Notes: generated from the sequence alone by a model not told the origin. Positions 6,841 to 15,551 are shown, counted from the stretch's first letter. The stretch: 22,419 nucleotides of DNA from DATLYF01 sp035575095 (GCA_035575095.1 DATLYF010000110.1:1-22419), one strand, 5' to 3'. Numbers and translations: made by a program.

Positions 6841-9065
6841 GGCCGGCCGATGAATAGATAAACCGAGTTCTCGCCGCCCTCGGTGTAGCCATAGCCCAGA
6901 TAGATCGGACCGACCAGGGTGTCGGCACCGACGAACACGCTGCCGGCGCCGCGCAGCTCGATCGGGTCGATCTCCTCCAGATCGTCCCACACGCCGCCCA
7001 GCTCCAGCGTGCCGCCGACGAAGAAGTCGCGGCTGATGGGCGGCGCCGAGAAGTCCAGCTTGTGGTAATAAATCAGGCGACCGAAGCCCAGCTGGCTGCC
7101 GCGCAACTGGTTGCTGCGCAGGCCGGAGAGATTGGCGAAGCCGCCCAGGGTGAACTGGTCGTAAATGGGCAGTTCGCCATCCGGCGAGAGGCCGAGGCGG
7201 ACGCCGGCGAGCAGAGTGTCGGCGCCCACGGTGTAGGCGCCCTGCCAGCTCGCCTCGAGCTTGGTGTAGTCCTCGGCGGCGCCCAGAGCCTCCAGGTGGG
7301 CGCTCAGCTCCAGGCCGACGGCCGCCCCCTGGCGCGGGAAGTAGTAGTTGTCCAGGGTATCCAGCAGCAGGCGGGCGCTCAGCACGCCCTCGCTGGCATC
7401 GTAGTCCGGCAGGGCGGGGTCGCCGATGGAGGGTTCGGCCTCGATGCCGCGGTAGGCCAGGCCCAGGCGCAGCTCACCGTAGCTGCCCAGAGTATAGCCC
7501 AGGTCGGCGCCGAGCTGGGCTTCGCGGGCGTCGTACTCGGCGAGCTGGGTAGTGCCCTCGAACAAGGGCACCGCCCGGCTCTCATAGCTCAGGTAGGGCG
7601 CCACGAAGAACGGGCTGTCGGCGGCGAAGGGCTGGTAGAACTCGCTGCCGAAGAAGAAGCGGGTGCCCAGGTCCAGCTCGGTGCGCCACTCCGCGCCGGC
7701 CTCGTTGATCCAGGTGCGGTTGTAACCGAAGCGGGCGATGATCTCGGTATCGTTCTGGAAGTCGGAGCTGGCGCCTAGGCCGAACAGCAGGTAATTGGGA
7801 CCCCAGCTCTTCTCCACCGCCTCCACCGCCAGCACGTTGCGCTCGCCGTCGCGCTGCAGCCGGTAGTTGAAGCGCTCGAAGTCGCCGCGGCCGTAGAGCC
7901 GGTTCAGGTCGCGGCTGAACTCGTCCACATCCAGGGGTTTACCGACGTTGCCTGCCAGTTCACGCTCGACGATGCCAGGACTGACCCGCTTGAGGCCGGT
8001 GATGCGCACCTCGTCGACTACCGCCGGTTGGTACGGAGGCGGTCTGCGCTGTGTCCGCCAGGACTGGTATGCCTCCGGGCTCAGGCTGTGGCGGCTGAGC
8101 GGGCCGACGACCCGGCGCGCCGCGGCCTCGCCGATGGCGATAGCCTCCTTGCCGCGCTGGAAGTCAGCGGCGCTGATGTCGCCCAGCTCCGGCTGGATGA
8201 GGATGTCGTCGGGGCCGAGGCTGGCTAGGGACTGCTGCACGTTCTGTTCGGTGAGGATGGCGATCATCTGCACCGTCACGCCCAGGATGTCGTTCAGCTT
8301 GTCCCGTTCCAGCAGCGGCGTGCCCAGGTTGACGGCGATGATCAGGTCCACTCCCATGCGGCGGGCGATATCCACCGGCAGGTTGCGCACCAGGCCGCCG
8401 TCCACCAGGATGTGACCGCCCACCTCGCTGGGGGCGATGGCGCCGGGCACCGACATGCTGGCGCGCATGGCGGTGGCCAGCGGGCCGCGATCGAACACCA
8501 CCATCTGCCCGGTCTCCAGATCGGTGGCGATGGCGCGGTAGGGGATGGGTAGGCTGTCAAATTGCTCGATGCCGTTGCTGCCGGCCACCAGTCGTTTCAG
8601 CAACAGCTCCAGCTTGAGGCCGCCGATGGCGCCCTTGGGTAGCCGTATCTGGCCGTCGTCGCTCAGGCCGACGGAGAGACCCACATAGCGATTCTGCTCT
8701 TGCTTGCGGCGGATCGACAGGTCCTGGCGCGGCGGGGTGTCGTCGAACAACTTGAGCCAGTCGATGCGCGATACCTCCCGCTCCATGTCCGCCACCGACA
8801 TGCCTGAGGCATAGATGCCGCCGACGATGGCGCCCATACTGGTGGCGGCGATAGCATCGATCGGGATGCGCAGCTCCTCCAGCACCTTGAGCACGCCGAT
8901 ATGGGCGATGCCGCGGGCGCCGCCTCCGGACAGCACCAGGCCGATACGCGGGCGCTCGCCCTGGCGGGCGGCGGGCGGGGCGGCGCCGGTGGGCAGGGCG
9001 AGCAGCACGGCGAGCAGCAGGCCGAGGGCGGGCAGGCAGCGGCGGGCGGCGGGCATCGACGGCAT
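6837..9065 (-). CDS. PlpD-like patatin phospholipase with outer-membrane barrel (type Vd)
   Basis: 742 residues with the type Vd autotransporter plan. There is a Sec signal peptide (about 1-29), then a patatin domain (about 39-330), one POTRA domain (about 345-420, starting VVDEVRITGLKRVSPGIVER) and an Omp85-like beta-barrel to the end. The oxyanion motif SGGGARG is at 46-52. The nucleophile Ser76 lies in ATSMG, so the usual first Gly of GxSxG is Ala; the codon is GCC. The dyad Asp222 is in VDGGLVRNLP. PlpD of Pseudomonas aeruginosa is the known model: a lipase exported through its own barrel. The start is uncertain, since an ATG at 9056 would remove three residues. The downstream metallopeptidase overlaps by 4 bases. 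A methyltransferase-fold gene lies 13 bases upstream on the same strand. Confidence 0.93.
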   Translation of the reverse strand: MPSMPAARRCLPALGLLLAVLLALPTGAAPPAARQGERPRIGLVLSGGGARGIAHIGVLKVLEELRIPIDAIAATSMGAIVGGIYASGMSVADMEREVSRIDWLKLFDDTPPRQDLSIRRKQEQNRYVGLSVGLSDDGQIRLPKGAIGGLKLELLLKRLVAGSNGIEQFDSLPIPYRAIATDLETGQMVVFDRGPLATAMRASMSVPGAIAPSEVGGHILVDGGLVRNLPVDIARRMGVDLIIAVNLGTPLLERDKLNDILGVTVQMIAILTEQNVQQSLASLGPDDILIQPELGDISAADFQRGKEAIAIGEAAARRVVGPLSRHSLSPEAYQSWRTQRRPPPYQPAVVDEVRITGLKRVSPGIVERELAGNVGKPLDVDEFSRDLNRLYGRGDFERFNYRLQRDGERNVLAVEAVEKSWGPNYLLFGLGASSDFQNDTEIIARFGYNRTWINEAGAEWRTELDLGTRFFFGSEFYQPFAADSPFFVAPYLSYESRAVPLFEGTTQLAEYDAREAQLGADLGYTLGSYGELRLGLAYRGIEAEPSIGDPALPDYDASEGVLSARLLLDTLDNYYFPRQGAAVGLELSAHLEALGAAEDYTKLEASWQGAYTVGADTLLAGVRLGLSPDGELPIYDQFTLGGFANLSGLRSNQLRGSQLGFGRLIYYHKLDFSAPPISRDFFVGGTLELGGVWDDLEEIDPIELRGAGSVFVGADTLVGPIYLGYGYTEGGENSVYLFIGRP

Positions 9066-9078
9066 TCTTATGCGATGT

Positions 9079-9582
9079 TCAGGGTTTCCAGCGTTCCGGA
9101 TGGGCCCAGTATTTGCTGTTGAACCAGTCGGGTGTGGTCTTGTAGGAGACGATGGCGTAGTGGAACAGGCCGAGCGGCCGGCCGTCGCTGCGGTAGCGCG
9201 CGAGCAGGCTCATGCCGTAGCCGAGCAGATCGGCCACCTGCCAGTGGCTGATCAGCCCCGGCCAGTCCTCGCCCAGCGGCAGCAAGGCGACGAAGCGCCG
9301 GGTGTGCACATCGCGCAGCCGGGAGAGCAGTATCCCGGCCTGGCGGGGCTCTAGATGTTCCAGGGTGTTGGCCACCACGCCCAGGTCGAACTGGCCGAGC
9401 TGCGCCAGCCGCTCCGGCGTCGCCTGGGGCAGGTGTTCGATGCGGCAGTCGGCCGGCAGCGCTTGGCGACAGGCCGCCGACAGCGGTTCGGGGTTGGGAT
9501 CGATGAGCAGCAGCGAGGCCGGACGGATGGTCTCGAGCAGCGTGGCCAGCGCCGCGTGATGCTCGGTGTGGAGCTCGGGCAT
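9079..9582 (-). CDS. Methyltransferase-fold protein, DUF6231-like
   Basis: 167 residues. LLLIDPNPEPLSAACRQALP (about 24-43) followed by FDLGVVANTLEHLEPRQA (about 85-102) fits beta-strands 2 and 4 of a class I SAM-dependent methyltransferase fold. The glycine-rich SAM-binding motif I is not evident, so catalytic activity is doubtful. The C-terminus FHYAIVSYKTTPDWFNSKYW and the end HPERWKP match what I recall of the uncharacterised DUF6231 family of Pseudomonas and relatives. I could not check this. It ends 13 bases before the patatin start, so the two and the YgjP gene probably form one transcript. It is divergent from mobB, with a 77-base gap. No function is assigned. Confidence 0.75.
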   Translation of the reverse strand: MPELHTEHHAALATLLETIRPASLLLIDPNPEPLSAACRQALPADCRIEHLPQATPERLAQLGQFDLGVVANTLEHLEPRQAGILLSRLRDVHTRRFVALLPLGEDWPGLISHWQVADLLGYGMSLLARYRSDGRPLGLFHYAIVSYKTTPDWFNSKYWAHPERWKP

Positions 9583-9659
9583 GATGCCTCCGGGCTATTC
9601 AATGACGGGGCTGTTGGTCCAGACTAACCCATCGAGGTGATGAGCGACAGCGGGAGGTA

Positions 9660-10214
9660 ATGGTAGTGGGTGACACGGAAACGGCCGGATTCGGGGTGCC
9701 GGTGCTCGGCTTCATCGCCCCCAGCGGCACCGGCAAGACCACCCTGCTGGAGCAGGTGATCGCCTATCTTGCCGCCCGCGGCCTGCGTATCGGCGTGGTC
9801 AAGCAGGCGCGCGAGGACTTCGATGTGGACGTGCCCGGCAAGGACAGCTACGTGCTGCGCAAGGCCGGGGTGGAGCGGCTGATGATCGCCTCCAGACGGA
9901 AATCGGCGCTGATCGTCGAACACCCCGGCGGTGGCGATCCGCAGCTTGCGACCGTGCTCGGCCTGCTCGACCGCACTGCCCTGGATTTGGTGCTGGTGGA
10001 AGGCTTCAGCGCCCAGCCCTTCCCCAAGATCGAGCTGCGCCGCCAGGGGCAGGGCGAGCCGCGCCATCTCCGCGATCCCTGGGTGATCGCCGTCGCCTGC
10101 GACCGTCCCGAGCCGGCGGCGGTGCCGCTGCTGGACCTCAACGACCCGGCGGCGGTGTGCGCTTTCGTTCTGGCTTGGTGGGAACATGCCCGCCGGGCCG
10201 CCAAGTCGACCTGA
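9660..10214 (+). CDS. mobB: Molybdopterin-guanine dinucleotide biosynthesis protein MobB
   Basis: 184 residues. The P-loop GFIAPSGTGKTTLLE (17-31) is a Walker A motif. It is followed by the MobB hallmark FDVDVPGKDSYVLRKAG and by LVLVEGFSAQPFPKIEL, which resembles the VEGFK switch region of the family. MobB is a small GTPase that assists MobA in attaching GMP to molybdopterin; it is not essential for this in E. coli. The start is uncertain: the strong GGGAGG at 9652-9657 is only 2 bases before the ATG at 9660, but 8 bases before an in-frame GTG at 9666, which may be the true start. The gene is followed 7 bases later by moeA, so the two form a molybdenum cofactor operon. MobA is not present nearby. 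Confidence 0.92.
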   Translation: MVVGDTETAGFGVPVLGFIAPSGTGKTTLLEQVIAYLAARGLRIGVVKQAREDFDVDVPGKDSYVLRKAGVERLMIASRRKSALIVEHPGGGDPQLATVLGLLDRTALDLVLVEGFSAQPFPKIELRRQGQGEPRHLRDPWVIAVACDRPEPAAVPLLDLNDPAAVCAFVLAWWEHARRAAKST

Positions 10215-10221
10215 GACTGCC

Positions 10222-11496
10222 ATGAGCCAAGAGTCCCTGAAGATCCAGCCGAGCTGTGCCGACGATTACGATCCCGAATCCCTGCCGGTGGCCGAGGCGC
10301 TGCGCCGCATCGAGGCGGTGGTGACGCCGCTCGCCGGCCGCGAGCGGGTGGCGATCCGCGCCGCCCTGGGCAGGGTGCTGGCCGAGCCCGTGGTCTCGCC
10401 GGTCAATGTGCCGGCCCATACCAACTCGGCCATGGACGGTTACGCGGTGGCGGCCGTCGACCTGCCGGAGAGCGGGGTGCGCGAACTGACGGTCATCGGC
10501 ACCGCCCTGGCCGGCCAACCCTTCTCCGGCACGCTCACGCCTGGCACGGCGGTGCGCATCATGACCGGCGCGGTCGTGCCTCGGGGGGCGGATGCGGTGG
10601 TGATGCAGGAGCACACCGAACAGCTAGGGAGCATCGTGCGCATCGGCCCCGGCCACCGGCGCGGGCAGAACATCCGCCAGGCCGGCGAGGATCTGCGCGC
10701 GGGGCAGGTCGTACTCGGGCCGGGCCGCTGGCTGACTCCGGCCGACCTGGGCCTGCTGGCCTCGCTGGGTGTGCCCGAGGTGTGGGTCCGGCGCCGGCCG
10801 CGGGTGGCGTTCTTCTCCACCGGCGACGAGCTGCGCTCCATCGGCGAGCCGCTGGGCGAGGGCGAGATCTACGACAGCAACCGCTACACCCTGTACGGCA
10901 TGCTCAGCCGTCTCGGCGTGGAGCTGATCGACATGGGCGTAGTCGGCGATGACCGCGCGGCCCTCAGCCGGGCCTTCCGCGAGGCCGCCGAGCACGCCGA
11001 CGCGCTCATTACCTCCGGCGGGGTGTCGGTGGGCGAGGCCGACTATACCAAGGAGATCCTGCTGGCGCTGGGCGAGGTCAATTTCTGGAAGATCGCCATG
11101 AAGCCGGGCCGCCCGCTGGCCTTTGGCCGCATCGGCGAAGCCCTGTTCTTTGGCCTGCCGGGCAACCCGGTGTCGGTGATGGTGACCTTCTACCAGTTCG
11201 TGCAGCCGGCACTGCGACGGCTGATGGGCGATAGCACGGCGGTCGAGCCGCAGCCGCGCTTCCGCGTGCCCTGCACCGGCCGACTGAAGAAGCGCCCGGG
11301 GCGCACGGAGTTCCAGCGCGGCATCCTGGAGTGGCAAGGCGACGGCACCCTGGTGGTGCATGGCACCGGCGACCAGGGCTCGGGCATCCTGCATACCATG
11401 AGCCGCGCCAACTGCTTCATCATCCTGCCCGACGAATGCGGCAACGTGGAGCCGGGCACGCTGGTGGAGGTGCAGCCCTTCACGGGACTGATCTAA
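10222..11496 (+). CDS. moeA: Molybdopterin molybdenumtransferase MoeA
   Basis: 424 residues from the ATG at 10222. An in-frame ATG at 10186 exists but overlaps the end of mobB. MoeA inserts molybdate into adenylylated molybdopterin to make active Mo-molybdopterin. Family motifs in order are: NSAMDGYAVAAVDLP (68-82), VRIMTGAVVPRGADAVVMQE (111-130), RVAFFSTGDELR, GEIYDSNRYTLYGMLSRLG, ALITSGGVSVGEADYTKEIL, KPGRPLAFG and FFGLPGNPVSVMVTF. All four MoeA domains are present and the length is slightly above E. coli MoeA (411). It pairs with mobB in one operon. The next gene is convergent, only 27 bases away. Confidence 0.97.
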   Translation: MSQESLKIQPSCADDYDPESLPVAEALRRIEAVVTPLAGRERVAIRAALGRVLAEPVVSPVNVPAHTNSAMDGYAVAAVDLPESGVRELTVIGTALAGQPFSGTLTPGTAVRIMTGAVVPRGADAVVMQEHTEQLGSIVRIGPGHRRGQNIRQAGEDLRAGQVVLGPGRWLTPADLGLLASLGVPEVWVRRRPRVAFFSTGDELRSIGEPLGEGEIYDSNRYTLYGMLSRLGVELIDMGVVGDDRAALSRAFREAAEHADALITSGGVSVGEADYTKEILLALGEVNFWKIAMKPGRPLAFGRIGEALFFGLPGNPVSVMVTFYQFVQPALRRLMGDSTAVEPQPRFRVPCTGRLKKRPGRTEFQRGILEWQGDGTLVVHGTGDQGSGILHTMSRANCFIILPDECGNVEPGTLVEVQPFTGLI

Positions 11497-11523
11497 AGCC
11501 AGGTTCGGGCCGAAACTTCCCGC

Positions 11524-12729
11524 TCAGGCGGGCTGCGACACCAGGCGCAGACGCCGCTCCAGCCGCGCCATCAGCAGCGGCTGCAGCACGGCGATGGCGA
11601 TCGCCAGCCAGGCCAGCGCCGGCATGCCGATCAGGCTGCCGTCGGCGCGGTCACCGAGGAGCAACGACGACAGCAGCGCGGCGCCGCCGATGGCGACATA
11701 GGTCAGAGCCGACTGCAGGGCCATGTAGCCGGCTCGCTCGTAGGGCGCCGGTACCCGGGTGGAGGTGGCGGTGGCGGTAATGTTGCGCACCGCGTTGAGC
11801 GCCATGAACAGGGTGGAGATCGCCAGCACCGGCAACTGCGCCGGACCGGTGAAACCCAGGTAGATCACCGTCACCAGGGCCACGGTCGCGGCCAGCGACA
11901 GCGGGCTGCCGCCGACACGGTCCGACAGCCGGCCCGCCAGCGGCATGATGACCAGGCTGGCCAGACCGCCGGTGAACAGCAGCAAGCCCATGTGCTCGCG
12001 CGGATAGTGCAGGTTGAACTGGAAATAGCTGCTGAAGTTGGGGATCAACAGAAAGCCGGCGAACATCGCCGAGGACACCATCAGGTAGGCATTGCGCACC
12101 TCGTTTCGGGCCAGCAGCCGCGCCAGCGACACTTGCGCTCCGGCCGGGCGCATCGCCAGGTGCCCGCCCATCGCCGGCAGGGCCCGATACAGGATCAGCC
12201 AGACCAGGGCGCCGAAGGCGCTGACCGCGTAGAAGGGCAGGTGCCAGCCGCCGCGGTGGGACAGCTCCAAGGCCAGCGGCACGCCTAGCACCGAGGCCGC
12301 GGAGAAGGCGCCCATGACCGTGCCCACCGCCCGGCCGCGGCGCTCCACCGGCACGGTGTCGGTGACGATGGACAGGCCGATGGAGGTGATAGGGCCGCCG
12401 AATAAGCCGGCGAGAATGCGCGCCGCCAGCAGCTCGCCTAGGCTGTCGGCGAAGAGCGTGGCGAGGGTGGCGACGCTCAGTCCGCCGAGCAGGAACAGCG
12501 CCACCGCTTTGCGGTCGTAGCGGTCCACGACGCGGGCGCAGAGAAAGGCGGAGAGGGCAGCGGCCAGGGTATAGGCGCCGCCCACATAACCGATCTGGGA
12601 GTTGGCGATGCCCAGGGCTTTGGCGAAATCCGGCCCGAGCGGCATGACCATGGAGAAATTCATCATGTTGACGAACTGCATGGCGGCCATTAGCCAGATC
12701 ACCCGGGCCTCGTTGCGTGTCGTGCTCAT
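11524..12729 (-). CDS. Major facilitator superfamily transporter (probable drug exporter)
   Basis: 401 residues with about 12 hydrophobic segments, the standard MFS size. The loop between helices 2 and 3 has a motif A variant, ARVVDRYDRKAVAL. ARILAGLFGGPITSIGLSIV matches the helix 4 region, and ERRGRAVGTVMGAFSAASVLGVPLAL fits motif C of drug:proton antiporters. The substrate cannot be read from sequence; a sugar-efflux or multidrug (DHA1) type exporter is likely. It is divergent from a LysR-family gene across a 97-base gap, the common arrangement for a LysR regulator and its target. No strong ribosome binding site is seen before the ATG at 12729. Confidence 0.9.
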   Translation of the reverse strand: MSTTRNEARVIWLMAAMQFVNMMNFSMVMPLGPDFAKALGIANSQIGYVGGAYTLAAALSAFLCARVVDRYDRKAVALFLLGGLSVATLATLFADSLGELLAARILAGLFGGPITSIGLSIVTDTVPVERRGRAVGTVMGAFSAASVLGVPLALELSHRGGWHLPFYAVSAFGALVWLILYRALPAMGGHLAMRPAGAQVSLARLLARNEVRNAYLMVSSAMFAGFLLIPNFSSYFQFNLHYPREHMGLLLFTGGLASLVIMPLAGRLSDRVGGSPLSLAATVALVTVIYLGFTGPAQLPVLAISTLFMALNAVRNITATATSTRVPAPYERAGYMALQSALTYVAIGGAALLSSLLLGDRADGSLIGMPALAWLAIAIAVLQPLLMARLERRLRLVSQPA

Positions 12730-12826
12730 TGCGGTCCGGTCACTGCGAAGCGTTGTTGAACTTTAATACGTTGCTCTCCAGGGATAAATTCCATGTAACG
12801 GTAATGACTGTTCCCTGAGTGCAACG

Positions 12827-13753
12827 ATGGATATCAACCGACTGGCCATCTTCGCCCGCGTGGTGGAACTGGAGAGCTTCGGCAAGGCCGCTGCCAGCCT
12901 GGGACTGTCCAAGTCCAGCGTCAGTCGGACCTTGGCGGCCCTGGAGGCGGAGGTGGGCACCCGGCTGCTGGAGCGCACCACGCGCCGGCTGCGCCTGACC
13001 GAGGCCGGCGCGGGTTTCTACCAGCGCATCCGCCCCCTGCTGCGCGAGCTGCAGGTAGCGGTGGAGCAGTTACAGGGCAGTCAGGCCCAGCCGCGCGGGG
13101 TACTGCGCCTGGCCAGTCCCTACGAGTACGGCGTGTATCGGTTGGCCGAGTACGTCTGCCGCTTCATGAGCCGCTACCCGACGCTGCGGGTGGAAGTGGA
13201 GTTGACCAACCGCGAGATCGATCTGCTGGAAGAGCCGTTCGATATCGTGTTTCGCATACAGCCCACGCCGCTGCCCGATTCCAGCCTGATGGTGCGGCAG
13301 GTGGGCGCGCCGCAGCGCCACCTGGTCGCCGCGCCGCAGTTGCTGGCGCGCATTGGCCAGCCGCGGGACCTGGTCGAGCTGGCGGCGCTGCCCTGTCTGG
13401 TGCACGCCAACGAGCGGGTCTGGCGCTTTAGCGTCGATGGCGTGGAAAGCAGCGTCCAGCCCGCCGGCCCGCTGGTGGCGAACAGCACCCAGTTCCTGCG
13501 CGTCGGGGCGCTGGCTGGACTGGGCATCACCGTGCTGTCGGAATTCTTCTGCCGCGACGAGCTGGCCGAGGGGCGGCTGGTGGAGCTGCTGCCCGAGAGC
13601 CCGCCGGTGCCTACGGCGGTCTACGCAGTCTGTGTCAGCCGTCGGCTGATGGCCACCAAGGTGCGACTGTTTCTGGACTTCATGACTGCCGAGTTACCGC
13701 CGCTGCCGCCGCCGCGCGGGCGGGCGCGGCAGGCGCAAACGCCCCCAGGATAA
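12827..13753 (+). CDS. LysR-family transcriptional regulator
   Basis: 308 residues. The N-terminal winged helix-turn-helix runs from MDINRLAIFARVVELESFGK through AAASLGLSKSSVSRTLAALE (about 21-40) to LLERTTRRLRLTEAGAGFY. The effector-binding domain (about 90-295) contains GVLRLASPYEYGVYRLAEYV and FDIVFRIQPTPLPDSSLMVR, typical of the CrgA/AaeR-like LysR group. The C-terminal 15 residues are a Pro/Arg-rich tail. It most likely controls the divergent MFS gene and itself from 12730-12826. The co-inducer is not predictable. It converges on the SMR gene with a 25-base gap. Confidence 0.95.
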   Translation: MDINRLAIFARVVELESFGKAAASLGLSKSSVSRTLAALEAEVGTRLLERTTRRLRLTEAGAGFYQRIRPLLRELQVAVEQLQGSQAQPRGVLRLASPYEYGVYRLAEYVCRFMSRYPTLRVEVELTNREIDLLEEPFDIVFRIQPTPLPDSSLMVRQVGAPQRHLVAAPQLLARIGQPRDLVELAALPCLVHANERVWRFSVDGVESSVQPAGPLVANSTQFLRVGALAGLGITVLSEFFCRDELAEGRLVELLPESPPVPTAVYAVCVSRRLMATKVRLFLDFMTAELPPLPPPRGRARQAQTPPG

Positions 13754-13778
13754 GATCCCTTGATTGGCGTGAGCGCGA

Positions 13779-14105
13779 TCAGTGGGAGGCGCTGGAGAGA
13801 TTGAGCATGACCACGCCGCAGATGGTCAGCAGCAGCCCTGCGATGCGCAACGGCGACATGCTCTCCTCGAACACCAGGTAACCAATGACGGCGATCAGTG
13901 CCACGCCGGCGCCCGACCAGATGGCATAGACCACGCTGATGTCGAGGCGGCGGACCACCACCGAGAGCAGGTAGAAGGCGCTCAGGTAGCCGGCGCAGAC
14001 GATGAGCGAGGGCCACAGCCGGGTGAAGCCATCGGAGAGCTTGAGCGCGGAAGTGGCGATCACCTCGGCGAGGATGGCCAGGGCGAGCAATGGCCAGGCA
14101 TTCAT
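13779..14105 (-). CDS. EmrE-like small multidrug resistance transporter
   Basis: 108 residues from the ATG at 14105. The frame is open to 14183, but that adds a polar leader that overlaps the end of xseA. There are four transmembrane helices. Glu14 in LAILAEVIATSALKLSDGF is the proton- and substrate-coupling residue of SMR proteins, and VVYAIWSGAGV keeps the conserved Tyr and Trp of helix 3. The GFTRLWPS stretch matches EmrE nearly exactly. This places it in the Qac/EmrE-type group rather than the guanidinium-export (SugE/Gdx) group. It works as an antiparallel dimer that exports lipophilic cations. It lies 44 bases after xseA on the same strand and may be co-transcribed with it. Confidence 0.93.
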   Translation of the reverse strand: MNAWPLLALAILAEVIATSALKLSDGFTRLWPSLIVCAGYLSAFYLLSVVVRRLDISVVYAIWSGAGVALIAVIGYLVFEESMSPLRIAGLLLTICGVVMLNLSSASH

Positions 14106-14149
14106 GATGTCGGTCTCTCGGGGGCTGGGGGCGGTCGAGCGCCCTGTCT

Positions 14150-15505
14150 TTACGGCTCGGAAGTGGATTCCACCCGGCACCACAGCCGGCCCTGAGCGAG
14201 CAGGGCTTCGACCGGGTCACCGGGGCGCACCTGATCGGCGCGGCGTACGATGCGACTCTGGCCGTCGCGGACGATGGCATAGCCGCGCCCCAGGGTGGCC
14301 AGCGGGCTCACCGCCTGCAGGGCGCGGGCATCGGCCTGCAGGCGCTGGCGGGTGCGGGCCAGGTGCTGGTGCAGCGCCAGCTCCAGGCGGCGCGCCAGGA
14401 TCTGCTGCCGTTCCTCCAGCCGCCGCACCCGGCCCACGGGTGACTGGGCGCGCAGCCGCGCTGTCAGACCCTGCAGGTGTTGCTGCAGCCGCTCCAGATA
14501 GCGCGCCAGGGTGCGGCGCAGGCGCTGTTCCAGTTCGTCCAGGCGCTGGGCGCGGTCCTGCAGGCGGCGGCCGGGATGGGCCCGCTGCAGGCGCTGTTCC
14601 AGCAGCAGCAGGCGTTGGCGGCGGGCCGCCAAGTCGCGGCGCGCGGCCGTCAGCAGGCGCGGCGCCAGTTGCCGCAGGCGCTGCCACCATTCGCTCTGGT
14701 CGGGGCTGACCAGTTCCGCCGCTGCCGAGGGCGTGGGAGCGCGTAGGTCGGCGACGAAATCGGCGATGGTCACGTCCACCTCGTGGCCGACGCCGCTGAC
14801 GATGGGAATGGTGCATTCGGCGATGGCCCGCGCCACCGCCTCCTCGTTGAATGCCCACAGATCCTCTAGGGAGCCGCCGCCGCGTACCAGCAGCAGCACG
14901 TCGCATTCGGCGCGGGCCGAGGCCAGGCGGATGGCCTCGGCGATCTTCTGGGCCGCGCCGTCGCCCTGCACCGGGGTGGGATAGACCAGCACCGGCAGCG
15001 CCGGGCAGCGCCGCCTGAGCACGCTCAGCACGTCGCGGATGGCGGCGCCGCTGGGCGAGGTGATGACGCCGATGCGTCGCGGCTGGCGCGGCAGCGGCAG
15101 CTTGTGCTCGGCGGCGAACAGCCCCTCGGCGGCGAGCCGCGCCTTGAGCGCTTCGAAGGCGCGGCGCAGCGCGCCTTCGCCGGCCTCCTCGAGGTGCTCG
15201 ACGATGAGCTGGAAATCGCCGCGCGGCTCGTACAGGCTGACGCGGGCCCGCACCAGCACCTGCATGCCGTTGGCCAGGGGCGTGCGGGTGAGCAGGGCGC
15301 GGTTGCGGAACAGGGCGCAGCGCACCTGGGCCTCGCTATCCTTGAGGGAGAAGTAGAGATGACCGGAACTGGGGCGGGATAGGTTGGATACCTCGCCCTC
15401 CAGCCAGATCAGGGGAAAGCCGCTCTCCAGGAGCTGGCGCGCCGCCCGGTTGAGGGCGGAGACGGTATAGATCTCCCGTTCGATGGTGAGCGTGGCGTAG
15501 TCCAT
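14150..15505 (-). CDS. xseA: Exodeoxyribonuclease VII large subunit
   Basis: 451 residues from the ATG at 15505, close to E. coli XseA (456). An open frame continues upstream to 17035, but only as the antisense of guaB. The N-terminal OB-fold (about 12-105) includes IWLEGEVSNLSRPSSGHLYF. The catalytic core has RRIGVITSPSGAAIRDVLSV (143-162), LLLVRGGGSLEDLWAFNEE (204-222) and SGVGHEVDVTIADFVADLRA (237-256), followed by TPSAAAEL. A long Arg/Gln/Leu-rich coiled coil runs from about 275 to 400. With several XseB subunits it degrades single-stranded DNA to oligonucleotides. xseB is not in this window. It is divergent from guaB, the same arrangement as in E. coli. No clear Shine-Dalgarno sequence precedes the ATG. 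Confidence 0.97.
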   Translation of the reverse strand: MDYATLTIEREIYTVSALNRAARQLLESGFPLIWLEGEVSNLSRPSSGHLYFSLKDSEAQVRCALFRNRALLTRTPLANGMQVLVRARVSLYEPRGDFQLIVEHLEEAGEGALRRAFEALKARLAAEGLFAAEHKLPLPRQPRRIGVITSPSGAAIRDVLSVLRRRCPALPVLVYPTPVQGDGAAQKIAEAIRLASARAECDVLLLVRGGGSLEDLWAFNEEAVARAIAECTIPIVSGVGHEVDVTIADFVADLRAPTPSAAAELVSPDQSEWWQRLRQLAPRLLTAARRDLAARRQRLLLLEQRLQRAHPGRRLQDRAQRLDELEQRLRRTLARYLERLQQHLQGLTARLRAQSPVGRVRRLEERQQILARRLELALHQHLARTRQRLQADARALQAVSPLATLGRGYAIVRDGQSRIVRRADQVRPGDPVEALLAQGRLWCRVESTSEP

Positions 15506-15551
15506 TCGGGCTGAGTGTGGTGCGACGAGGCCGGCCAAGCAAGCTAGCTGG

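Noticed and set aside
13754..13778. Terminator between the convergent lysR and SMR genes
   Set aside because: The 25-base gap has no stem-loop with a T-run.
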